From Chrysogorgia sp. JL179-B06 (taxonomy: Eukaryota > Cnidaria > Anthozoa > Scleralcyonacea > Chrysogorgiidae), in NCBI GenBank assembly GCA_035772405.1, contig JAYKKM010000056.1, forward strand, positions 542,501-606,500: a stretch of 64,000 bases of DNA, given 5' to 3'. This document shows positions 1-7,284 of the stretch, piece by piece. The translations under genes and the position numbers were made by a program. The notes beneath the pieces were generated by a model. It ran no database searches and had not been told where the DNA came from. It was given only the letters and a program-made list of their open reading frames with translations. How positions within the stretch are numbered: position 1 is the first letter of the stretch; every line of letters begins with the position of its first letter.

Positions 1-754
1 CAGTCTTCATTAGCGTGACGTGCTCGTATGATAGAGATCTACCGGATGCGTATAGAGATGATACTTCATCAGCGATCTCTTGACTCTCGATAGTTTCGTA
101 CTCCAATTCGAGGTTCTCCAACGTGTATCCAGCTACAGCTGATCCGGATTGAGCCACCATAATATCAGTTGCTTTGGGGAGTGTGATTATGTACCTGAGA
201 TTGTTGTTCATGTTATACGGTGCGTATAAACCGTGATCTTCTAGAATCTTGTCTAGTTGAATCTTTTGTTTGGTACCATGAATAGAGAACATCAGACCAT
301 CGCTAACTTTTTGTACGTTTCCACTGGCCGCGCCGCTGTCGTCCTTCGAGATTAACTTTCGAAGGTTCTCGTTTGCTAGGCCGTATTCAATCATAGCCGT
401 TCGCTCTGTTTTAGGTCTCCACAAATCTCTGTACGTACCGATAACACTCTCACCACAGTTGTCGTACACAGTCTCACCTGCTAGTTTTATAACCAGTTTT
501 TCAGAGAGTAGTCTCGAGAGGTTATTAAGAAACCATGATTTCGCGTTCGCACTTTTGAAGTCGAATAGGAGATGGAAACTGGAGGGTACCAAGCAAGTGT
601 TACCCTTTGTCTTTGGGATATCAATGTATAACTCCTCCTCTGGATTGGCTTTGTTAGGGTTCAGTGTCACAACGTGACGGGTCCTTGTGCCTTTGATAGC
701 AGATATTTCACGACGTCTATATCCGGGAAGCAACTCTTTCTCACTAGTATTCAT
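1..754 (-). CDS. Major capsid protein, double jelly-roll type (N-terminal part, runs off the window)
   Basis: An open frame begins at the ATG at 752-754 and stays open for 251 codons to base 1, so the gene is cut by the window edge. Residues near 40-75 (a stretch with IDIPKT followed by VPSSFHLLFDF), then the GGETVYD-like turn read here as AGETVYDNC, a TYRDLW stretch, and later TLENLELEYE match what I know of hexon-like capsid proteins in cnidarian Polintons. The role would be the main shell of the particle. Family members are usually more than twice this length, so the second jelly roll should lie to the left. It is the first gene of the leftward cluster. Its promoter-like motif lies in the 22 bp separating it from the next gene's stop. 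Assignment rests on pattern recognition, not a search. Confidence 0.78.
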   Translation of the reverse strand, partial: MNTSEKELLPGYRRREISAIKGTRTRHVVTLNPNKANPEEELYIDIPKTKGNTCLVPSSFHLLFDFKSANAKSWFLNNLSRLLSEKLVIKLAGETVYDNCGESVIGTYRDLWRPKTERTAMIEYGLANENLRKLISKDDSGAASGNVQKVSDGLMFSIHGTKQKIQLDKILEDHGLYAPYNMNNNLRYIITLPKATDIMVAQSGSAVAGYTLENLELEYETIESQEIADEVSSLYASGRSLSYEHVTLMKT

Positions 755-776
755 ACTATATATTATAACACGTGTT
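755..776 (-). promoter_or_regulatory. Putative viral promoter before the capsid gene
   Basis: On the minus strand this gap reads ACACGTGTTATAATATATAG just before the ATG. The ACACGTG core followed by a TATA-rich stretch recurs before the BRO gene at 7264-7284, and the TATA-rich part recurs before most genes of the element. Function is inferred from position and recurrence only. Confidence 0.45.
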
Positions 777-1577
777 TTATTTCCTCTGTTTGTACTGGTC
801 GTAGACGAACCAAGCTAGTGCTATCGCTAGGATCCACAAATTAGACGCTAACCAAGATATACCTGCAGCTCCCCACTTTAGCGCAGTTGCCACCACGTTT
901 AGCAGTCCAGCCAGTAGAGGGCCAGCCTTTGTGGCTAGGTTAGTTATAGCTTTTCCTAGTTTTCCAAGTGCTTGACCACCTTTGAAGACTACGCTTCTAG
1001 CGGATATTATAATCGTGGTGATGAAAGAGGCTATGGTTATTCCTAAAGCTGAAGCGCCTAACCAATTTTCTCTAAACCACTCCTTTATTTTTTGTAACCG
1101 AGTGAGGTCCTCTTCTTGTCGCTCCCTAACCTCCTCCACCTCTCTTTGATTAGTTGTTCTGTCTCTCGCTTCTCTTAAACCGTTGATTCTTACTTCTAGC
1201 TCACTTATTTTATCAACATCTTCAGTCGTATCTAATTGCTCTAGTGTTTTGTTTACTGTTTCTTGATAGTGATCTGCCTGAACTTGTAAAGCGCCGTCAT
1301 CACCAACTCTTGATTGTGGGTCTATAGTATTTGACGAGTTTACCACACCTTGTAGCTCACGGTTCTCGCTATCTGTTAGACCTCTTATTAGTGAGTCGTT
1401 AGGGGTTGTGTCAATCATCGGCTGTCCTCTACTTGTCTTGTTCCTTTCAACGATTCTACCGATAAGACTTAGGAACTGTGTCAGTGCGTTACCGTTTTTC
1501 TTTGTTCTGTTAATAGTTAAACTACCATCATCGTTTCGCTTTAAGACGATGTGTGGTATACCTCTCTCACTATTTTT
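777..1577 (-). CDS. Membrane/coiled-coil structural protein, C-terminal half (frame-broken)
   Basis: The frame is open from 1577 to the stop at 777; the only in-frame ATG with a long product is at 1418 (213 codons). From that ATG, residues 50-115 are charged and heptad-like (predicted coiled coil), followed by hydrophobic segments near residues 120-142 and 165-205 and a basic tail. No start or promoter motif precedes the frame. It begins right where the upstream gene (1570-2085) stops, inside a run of seven A on the coding strand (1573-1579). The simplest reading is one gene of about 1.3 kb with one extra A, or a shift site. A particle membrane or minor capsid role is inferred from neighbours (capsid, integrase); I do not recognise a named domain. 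Confidence 0.6.
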   Translation of the reverse strand, partial: KNSERGIPHIVLKRNDDGSLTINRTKKNGNALTQFLSLIGRIVERNKTSRGQPMIDTTPNDSLIRGLTDSENRELQGVVNSSNTIDPQSRVGDDGALQVQADHYQETVNKTLEQLDTTEDVDKISELEVRINGLREARDRTTNQREVEEVRERQEEDLTRLQKIKEWFRENWLGASALGITIASFITTIIISARSVVFKGGQALGKLGKAITNLATKAGPLLAGLLNVVATALKWGAAGISWLASNLWILAIALAWFVYDQYKQRK

Positions 1578-2085
1578 TTAAAACAGGTTTGTACTCAACA
1601 TTATTGGTCCCTTTCGTTATGCTTGAGTTTTTAACTAGCTCGAGTACATTATCGTCGTGCATATTAAGATCCACACTATACGTATCCCTCATAAATTTAC
1701 CCAAAGCCGTACGCAAGTCGTTTTCAGGGTGTTTAGGTATATCGGTGATTGGTAGGTTTTTAACTGAAGGAACCTTCATGACGTCACCACTACCCTTATT
1801 GATGATTGTCACCGTTTTTCCATCGTCATTGTCTATGAACGATGTCTCACTCTCCTTATATTGTTGTCTCCTAGTTATCTCTCTTTTTACCTCAGTTATC
1901 CTGTCACTAATTTTATCGTATTCGACACGGACTTTACTCGGCATACTCTCGTTAACGTACTTATCGCGAATATCAACACGATACTCAATAGTATCGGAAA
2001 GTTCATCGTCTAGTTCTTCGTCACTATACGATTTAAACTCGTCAATCTGTTTCATTTCGATTTCATCGAACCCTCCTTCAGCCAT
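1570..2085 (-). CDS. Structural protein, N-terminal half (frame-broken)
   Basis: This ORF of 171 codons starts at the ATG at 2085, preceded on the minus strand by GAGTAGTATATA. It is hydrophilic and acidic at the N-terminus (residues 1-40, many D/E), with a likely helical stretch at 45-75. It ends in LKK and TAG exactly at the A7 run at 1573-1579, while the next frame continues open to 777. I read it as the first part of the same gene. The function is unknown; position between capsid and integrase genes suggests a virion protein. The opposite-strand ORF here is a serine-rich shadow. Confidence 0.6.
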   Translation of the reverse strand: MAEGGFDEIEMKQIDEFKSYSDEELDDELSDTIEYRVDIRDKYVNESMPSKVRVEYDKISDRITEVKREITRRQQYKESETSFIDNDDGKTVTIINKGSGDVMKVPSVKNLPITDIPKHPENDLRTALGKFMRDTYSVDLNMHDDNVLELVKNSSITKGTNNVEYKPVLKK

Positions 2086-2091
2086 TATATA

Positions 2092-3171
2092 CTACTCAAT
2101 GTTTTGAATATCAATCTCTGGTATCCATGAGTTGTGTTTACTGTCATAGCCAAGCCACTTAACCAAAACCATCTTTTTACCCTTAACCTTCTTTCTCCTC
2201 ACTATCTTCTCAACTTTGTAAACGTCGTCTTTTTTATCGACAGCTGACAACTCTTCCTCGTAAAACTTACCGATGATGGGTTCCCCTTCATGGTCCTCTA
2301 TCTCGTACACGGTAGGGTCACCACGTATGACCTTTGTCACTTTGAATAGCTCCTCAGTGAAGTTAGCCTCATACCCTTTCGCAAACATGCTCTTGTACTT
2401 TGATATCCTGACAGTGTCACCTACTTTAAACTTTGGTAGTGGGTAGTCACCGAAATGGTACCCAAACAACGTCGTCCATACTTCGTTTTCGTTTTTCTTG
2501 CTAACGTCTTTAGGTTTCATTAGAATAGTACTATGTTTGGTATTGTTGTAATTCTCAACAAGCTGGTCTAGAATGTCAATCCACTTGTACGTTCCTTTAC
2601 TGTAGAAGTACTTCCACATAGACGTCTTGAGTGTTCTGTTAAACCGTTCCACGACTGCTGCCTTTTTATCAGAGTTCGTGCTGAAGTACTTAACATCGTG
2701 TTTATCCAATAGATCCTTCACACCAACGTTATAGAATTCCTTACCGTCGTCAAACTGAGCCAGCTTTGGGTACTCGCCAAATCTAACCTTAGCCTTCTCT
2801 AGTAACTTTGTGACAGCCTTAGTCATGTTTTTCGTGTCTTTCCTATAGACGGGTATTGCGAAAGCATACCTACTAAGGATCTCAGTGGCTGTTAGTATCC
2901 AGTAGTACCCGTTGTTCTTATGCTTGTACTTGCCCATATCAACCAAGTCCATCTGTATCTGCTCACCCAGATAGTCAACAAATGTTTGTCTAAACTTATG
3001 TTTCTTAACAACTGGTTTGTACCTGGTGTACGTGTCTTGAGATTTTAACCAGTCCTTTATCTTTACCCTACTAGCGTTTAGACCGCCTTCCTGCGCCTTT
3101 TGGTACAGCCTCTCGGCAGATTGGTAACCAGTTGATGGGTTGTAGTAAATATCTCTTAGTTCTTGCTCCAT
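2092..3171 (-). CDS. Polinton integrase: DDE core plus chromodomain
   Basis: The product inserts element DNA into the genome. The N-terminal 60 residues resemble the HTH/zinc-like head. The RVE core carries D (QMDLVDMG, about residue 75), D (FDDGKEF, about 141) and E (VVERFNR, about 175), giving a D-x33-E spacing as in retroviral-type integrases. A beta-rich linker (FKVGDTVRI) follows, then a chromodomain over the last 45 residues with YKVEKIV, VKWLGYD and SWIPE. The chromodomain would tether the enzyme to histone marks. The ATG at 3169-3171 is preferred; the frame opens 2 codons earlier with GTG. It lies 5 bp after the stop of the upstream gene, so the two are likely co-transcribed. The frame is intact. 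Confidence 0.92.
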   Translation of the reverse strand: MEQELRDIYYNPSTGYQSAERLYQKAQEGGLNASRVKIKDWLKSQDTYTRYKPVVKKHKFRQTFVDYLGEQIQMDLVDMGKYKHKNNGYYWILTATEILSRYAFAIPVYRKDTKNMTKAVTKLLEKAKVRFGEYPKLAQFDDGKEFYNVGVKDLLDKHDVKYFSTNSDKKAAVVERFNRTLKTSMWKYFYSKGTYKWIDILDQLVENYNNTKHSTILMKPKDVSKKNENEVWTTLFGYHFGDYPLPKFKVGDTVRISKYKSMFAKGYEANFTEELFKVTKVIRGDPTVYEIEDHEGEPIIGKFYEEELSAVDKKDDVYKVEKIVRRKKVKGKKMVLVKWLGYDSKHNSWIPEIDIQNIE

Positions 3172-3176
3172 ATACA

Positions 3177-3821
3177 CTACGTGATGTGTAAATCTAACAA
3201 CACCTCGCCAACGTTAACACTGTTATCGTCCTGATCTGTTATCTTGAACTCTAGTTGGTTGATGACTCCTTTGTTTATTGGGATTTTAGATCCAACACCA
3301 AAATGTTGTACAGAGCCCTTAAGTGTCTGTGTGCTAGTTATTGGCAGTACTGCGATACAACCACTTTTGCTACCATTAACTATGTTATTAGACCTGTCCA
3401 CAATATTAGATGTTACTTGTATGTATTTCAGTCCTCTGTTAACGTTCACAACGTTAGGACTGGTTTTTGTGGTGGTTATTGTAGTGTTTTCGTCAAACCC
3501 TAGAAGTTGTCCAAATTTAAACAGTTCTATTTGCTGATCAGTTGTTATAGTACACGTCGAGTCATATCTGTTAGCCACTAGCTTGACGTCTCCTAACTCT
3601 CTCAAGTCGTCGGCAATCGTTTTAAAGGTGTGGTATCCAGGACTAAAAACGTGGTTGTTACTGTTATAAGTTATCTTGTTGTTAGCTGTGGTTACGTTAA
3701 CGTAGTTCCAAAAGATGGTTGCCTTCTCCACTAGTAAGTGAGGGTCTGAGTTAGTTGCTAGAGTTGACTCTGGTAGGTCTATAGTTTTCGTTGAACCACT
3801 AATCAATACTACCACTCTCAT
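3177..3821 (-). CDS. Small jelly-roll-like capsid/penton candidate
   Basis: This is a 214-residue, beta-rich protein with few charged runs and no membrane segment. It starts at the ATG at 3819-3821. Visible stretches include SPGYHTFKTIADDL (about 60-75), VNVNRGLKYIQVTSNIVD (about 128-145) and a C-terminal KITDQDDNSVNVGE motif. The same kind of protein, with a TDQ-x-NPVDxG-like ending, accompanies capsid genes in cnidarian Polintons as far as I recall, where it is taken as a minor capsid or penton-type protein. That function is inferred from context. The gene is divergent from the 3839 gene across only 17 bp and nearly touches the integrase gene. The frame is intact. Confidence 0.5.
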   Translation of the reverse strand: MRVVVLISGSTKTIDLPESTLATNSDPHLLVEKATIFWNYVNVTTANNKITYNSNNHVFSPGYHTFKTIADDLRELGDVKLVANRYDSTCTITTDQQIELFKFGQLLGFDENTTITTTKTSPNVVNVNRGLKYIQVTSNIVDRSNNIVNGSKSGCIAVLPITSTQTLKGSVQHFGVGSKIPINKGVINQLEFKITDQDDNSVNVGEVLLDLHIT

Positions 3822-3838
3822 ATAACGTACGGTATGTT
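3822..3838. promoter_or_regulatory. 17-bp divergent promoter region
   Basis: This gap separates the ATGs of two divergent genes and reads ATAACGTACGGTATGTT. Both strands contain a GTACG core near an ATG and a short A/T tract. It is the switch point between the leftward and rightward clusters, so any promoter elements must be very compact or lie inside the coding ends. Confidence 0.45.
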
Positions 3839-5569
3839 ATGATGGATGCGTTCAAAATAAAGTATCCTTATGCTGACAAGAATAGGTTTTTTCTTGACGT
3901 TGACGACAATATGCATATGCATATATTCTTCGTGACGAAAACTAATATTGGTGACGTTTCGATAGACTCGAGTAGGTTTAAGAGTAACCCTGTGTACACC
4001 AAGTATCTAACGATAAACAAACCAATAATACCTGACCAGGAAGAGATAGCTAATGCCATACGCGTGGCTAAGCTGAATCTAGTTAAAAAGTACCCTCACA
4101 TCACTTTGAGTAAGTTTGAGTTCGATCCAACTGTCTCACAAGACGGTGAGGTTAATGGCGTTGACATATATTTTAGAAACAACGACATCATAAGCACTAA
4201 CATAACTAGTGATACCTTCAAAAACGACAAGAGTATGTGGATTTGGTTACACAACAACAAGTCTCCAAAAGGTCACGACGATAAGTTTCCAAAAATATGG
4301 CTATCTGGTGGAACTATCCAACCACTATCAAAAGGTCGCAAGAACCACTGGGGACTTTGGGATGGCTATCCAACGGAAAACGTGTTGAACTACTCAGTGA
4401 ATAACTTTAGAGTCTTCGTTAATCAGAAGAACTACTTTCTCTCAAAGTTACCAATATTACAAATCACCACGTCAAAGACAAAGTCAAAGTGGGACGATAA
4501 TGAGAGCTACTATAGGGTAGTGTTTGCAACGTATTGTGCGAGTTTCTGTTGTGGAGTGTCGTTACAACACTTGTCACCATCGCAAGAAGTTCACCCTGTT
4601 ATCACGAGTGTAATGAGGTTTCATCTGTACTTTACTGTTAGAAGACTTCTCAGAAGGATGGAAGGTGGTGAGAGTATGAGATCGATAAGTAGAGAGTTTG
4701 ACGCTGGAGAATTGTATGGTAAGACAGACAAGATTCCTAGAAAACATTACTACCAAGGTAAAGTCCTTGCTGATGGTACAACAGGTGAGGAGAGAGTCTT
4801 CACGATTAACGACGTTAAGAACGACTACAAACGATACGTTCCTCTGGTATCGAATGGTTTTACCAACATTGGGCGACAATACCTAAATCAGTCCATAGAA
4901 GCCTTTGTTTACTCCACACTTGGTGCACAAGCGAGAACACGTGTGTCAGTCGTTGGTGATTCTGCAGGCAGTCTAGAGACTCAACAAGAGTTCCGAAAGT
5001 TGGTGGAGGATAGTGTTATAAACTACGACGTGTCAACGTGGATTCTCAACATGAACAAGTCGATTAGGGACACTAACGTTGTCCAAAACCTTGCGCTGTC
5101 ACCGTCTACGTGGTTAATGCCAAGTAACGTTGTAATCCTAAAGAACAAAATCGCTGGGTACAACAACCTATTGAAGACTGCTACACAGAGTATGAAGTTT
5201 GGGGTAAACACTGGGTTAAACCACGCGAGAACGACTGAGGTTAAGAAAGTACACCAAGAAGGTGGAGAGCACCTGGAGACACTTGACAAACCAAAGGTGA
5301 CGAATCGTCTGGTGACATCAAACGTGGCACACCAGGAAGGTGGAGAGCATCTGGAGACACTCGACAAACCAAAGGTGACGAATCGTCTGGTGACATCAAA
5401 CGTGGCACACCAGGAAGGTGGAGAGCATCTGGAGACACTTGACAAACCAAAGGTGACACATCAAGAACGTCGTCTAGAAGTGACACCAGGTGACAACACG
5501 ACAGAGTTGTGGCTAGTCTTAGGGGTCTCGGCTGCGTCTGGCTATTTAGTAAGTAAATATATGTTATAA
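3839..5569 (+). CDS. Large late protein with 26-residue repeats and C-terminal membrane anchor (unknown)
   Basis: The product is 576 residues; two tandem ATGs (3839, 3842) could start it. I do not recognise a domain. Residues 1-250 look like a mixed alpha/beta domain. Residues about 470-540 consist of 2.7 copies of a 26-residue unit beginning HQEGGEHLETLDKPKV (78-bp DNA repeat at 5252-5461). The last 20 residues, after ELWLVLGVSAASGYL, form one hydrophobic segment, so it is probably a C-terminally anchored membrane or virion protein. It is the first gene of the rightward set, 4 bp before the fibre-like gene, which suggests a virion component. Confidence 0.75.
   Translation: MMDAFKIKYPYADKNRFFLDVDDNMHMHIFFVTKTNIGDVSIDSSRFKSNPVYTKYLTINKPIIPDQEEIANAIRVAKLNLVKKYPHITLSKFEFDPTVSQDGEVNGVDIYFRNNDIISTNITSDTFKNDKSMWIWLHNNKSPKGHDDKFPKIWLSGGTIQPLSKGRKNHWGLWDGYPTENVLNYSVNNFRVFVNQKNYFLSKLPILQITTSKTKSKWDDNESYYRVVFATYCASFCCGVSLQHLSPSQEVHPVITSVMRFHLYFTVRRLLRRMEGGESMRSISREFDAGELYGKTDKIPRKHYYQGKVLADGTTGEERVFTINDVKNDYKRYVPLVSNGFTNIGRQYLNQSIEAFVYSTLGAQARTRVSVVGDSAGSLETQQEFRKLVEDSVINYDVSTWILNMNKSIRDTNVVQNLALSPSTWLMPSNVVILKNKIAGYNNLLKTATQSMKFGVNTGLNHARTTEVKKVHQEGGEHLETLDKPKVTNRLVTSNVAHQEGGEHLETLDKPKVTNRLVTSNVAHQEGGEHLETLDKPKVTHQERRLEVTPGDNTTELWLVLGVSAASGYLVSKYML
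5252..5461 (+). repeat. 78-bp in-frame tandem repeat, 2.7 copies
   Basis: Units start at 5252, 5330 and 5408 with a period of exactly 78 bp (26 codons). Copies two and three are almost identical in DNA, which points to recent duplication or ongoing exchange. They lie just before the membrane segment and would form a stalk-like spacer. Confidence 0.9.
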
Positions 5570-5573
5570 CATA

Positions 5574-6527
5574 ATGAGTCTAAGTTATGGATTTGAGGAC
5601 AGAGACTATGAGAGTGACAAAATATTAAGAAGAGCGAAGAGACATCTAGACAGTGACCCTAAGTTAAGCGTTAGCGGTGGGAGGATGTCTGGGAATATAG
5701 ATATGGCGTTCAGGGCACTCAAAAACGTAGCAGATCCAGAAGACGATTGGGATGCTATCAATAAAAAAGTGTTGGAGTCTGTATACTTATCACAATACTT
5801 TAGAACGCAGTCCTATAACGTTCTATTTGACTTTAACGTCACAAACCATGCTGTGAGTATGGTGGAATACCACAGTGGAACAAATAAAGTGAAAACCATT
5901 AGAGATAAAACGAACATGTTAGTTCAATACGATCCAACGTATGGTCCTATTATTGGTGTTAACAACGGTCATAGCTTCCTATCCCCTGAGCTAACTCCAA
6001 TTCCGTTTGAAGCTGGAGTGCATTTTAACTGTCCACGTATGCAATACTGTGACATATCCGTTTTTATGGTAGTGAGGTTAGCCATGAGGGTAAATACGAA
6101 AGATTGGGAGGCGATTATCTCAAACGATGATGGATCGTGGGACAAATACATAGGATACAAAGGAGGTGAAAATGATAAATTATCATACGGTGGTGGCTCT
6201 CCAGTAAGGGAGTACACGTGTACAATCCCAAATAACATCGACACCACCAAGAGACATATGATATCAATACATTGGCGGATGGGTAACTCCTACGTTAAGG
6301 TGAACAACATAAGATCAACAGACTCAGACTTCACAGCTAATCATGAAGAGATAGGGTCTCCTTACGTAACGATCTTTGGAGTTCATCGACCAAGAGTACC
6401 ACTCTCGCCCTACAAGTACCCGTCTATGATAGAGTTCTACGGTGTGAGGGTTGTCTCTGGCTACATGACGAGCCGAGACATAATATTAGTTGGTATAGAT
6501 ATGATGAGGGAATATGATGTGAGCTAA
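5574..6527 (+). CDS. Fibre-like/receptor-binding candidate
   Basis: The product is 317 residues, ATG at 5574, 4 bp after the previous stop. Residues about 31-67 contain SVSGGRMSGNIDMAFRALK followed by a D-PEDDWDAINKK stretch. This is the layout seen in phage and viral fibre shafts, where a GGxMxGxIDM-type repeat connects shaft and head. From about residue 75 the protein is beta-rich, with alternating hydrophobics compatible with a concanavalin/laminin-G-like head that would bind host surfaces. No signal peptide or membrane segment is seen. Its position between the anchored protein and the SLATT-like gene supports a particle role. The fibre call is strong for the shaft motif and inferred for the head. 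Confidence 0.6.
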   Translation: MSLSYGFEDRDYESDKILRRAKRHLDSDPKLSVSGGRMSGNIDMAFRALKNVADPEDDWDAINKKVLESVYLSQYFRTQSYNVLFDFNVTNHAVSMVEYHSGTNKVKTIRDKTNMLVQYDPTYGPIIGVNNGHSFLSPELTPIPFEAGVHFNCPRMQYCDISVFMVVRLAMRVNTKDWEAIISNDDGSWDKYIGYKGGENDKLSYGGGSPVREYTCTIPNNIDTTKRHMISIHWRMGNSYVKVNNIRSTDSDFTANHEEIGSPYVTIFGVHRPRVPLSPYKYPSMIEFYGVRVVSGYMTSRDIILVGIDMMREYDVS

Positions 6528-6532
6528 TATAT

Positions 6533-7033
6533 ATGAGGAAGAAGTCAGTTGTTGTTTTCAATCACATATCAAAGGATATGTCAGAGGAAGAGGTGCTAGA
6601 GCTCAAACGCTTGTACGCGTACTACCACAAACTAGAAGCCTGTTACAAATGGAAATACAAGAGGTTGAAGAAAGTTAAACTATCGTTAAACATGACTAGC
6701 ATAGGGTTAACGACAGTAGGTATTGTAGCTGGATCGATAACCGCTAACCCTCTAATCATTGCTTGTATTAGTGGTCCTGGTGTGATCATCCAAGGCTACT
6801 TGGCTAAATCCAATCTGACGAGTAGAGTGGAGCATTGCAAGTTTGCGCACACTAGCTACAAAAAGATATTGACACAACTAAGATCGTATCTTAGAGGTCT
6901 TCCTTACAATGAGTCAATGTTCCTCTCAGACGTTAAAGTATTGGACGATAATGTGACTGACTTATGCCCACCAATCAACGGAATGGTGAAAAGGTACAAT
7001 AAAGTATATGACGAGACCAACGTTCCAAAATAG
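6533..7033 (+). CDS. Two-TM, SLATT-like membrane protein
   Basis: The product is 166 residues, ATG at 6533 preceded by CTAATATAT. A basic helix (residues 25-48, KWKYKRLKKVK) leads into two adjacent hydrophobic segments (about 50-70 and 72-90) and a long C-terminal helix. This topology, two TMs flanked by long helices, is that of SLATT/DUF4231-type proteins, which in bacteria act as membrane effectors. The family link is a topology-level guess. The gene ends the first rightward block and is followed by a strong hairpin at 7112-7144. Confidence 0.5.
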   Translation: MRKKSVVVFNHISKDMSEEEVLELKRLYAYYHKLEACYKWKYKRLKKVKLSLNMTSIGLTTVGIVAGSITANPLIIACISGPGVIIQGYLAKSNLTSRVEHCKFAHTSYKKILTQLRSYLRGLPYNESMFLSDVKVLDDNVTDLCPPINGMVKRYNKVYDETNVPK

Positions 7034-7111
7034 GGTAAGACACAAGGGGTGAGTCACACACGGTCGGTCTACATATCAGAACCAGGAGTGTGTTCCACAT
7101 GAAAGACGACA

Positions 7112-7144
7112 AAAACTCAGGTCCCGCTTTGGGACCTGAGTTTT
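7112..7144. terminator. Perfect 14-bp hairpin after the late gene block
   Basis: AAAACTCAGGTCCC (7112-7125) pairs perfectly with 7131-7144 across a 5-base loop GCTTT. It lies 78 bp after the stop of the SLATT-like gene and before the BRO gene. In mimiviruses, hairpins of this kind set mRNA 3' ends; the same role here is inferred. Confidence 0.5.
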
Positions 7145-7164
7145 CGAGTGTCAAAACAGACTAG

Positions 7165-7199
7165 TCTGACCAACACCTCAAAATGGGACCTTGGTCAGA
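7165..7199. repeat. 9-bp inverted repeat TCTGACCAA/TTGGTCAGA
   Basis: Arms at 7165-7173 and 7191-7199 enclose 17 bases that repeat the word GGGACC of the hairpin just upstream. It could be a second 3'-end structure or a protein-binding site in the 250-bp non-coding gap 7034-7284. Confidence 0.4.
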
Positions 7200-7263
7200 T
7201 CACGTGTTCGTGCTATTAAGTGGTTACTCTCTTAAGACGACTGCTATTTAAACACAAAATAAA

Positions 7264-7284
7264 ACACGTGGTACATTATAGGTG
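7264..7284 (+). promoter_or_regulatory. Putative viral promoter before the BRO-nuclease gene
   Basis: It reads ACACGTGGTACATTATAGG shortly before the ATG at 7285 and shares ACACGTG plus a TATA-like stretch with the capsid promoter region. Confidence 0.4.

Noticed and set aside
1553..2107. Long plus-strand ORF rich in serine
   Set aside because: It is the antisense of the acidic structural gene 1570-2085, whose start and promoter motif fit better.
5023..5486. Antisense ORFs with cysteine/proline repeats
   Set aside because: They only mirror the 78-bp repeat of the rightward late gene.
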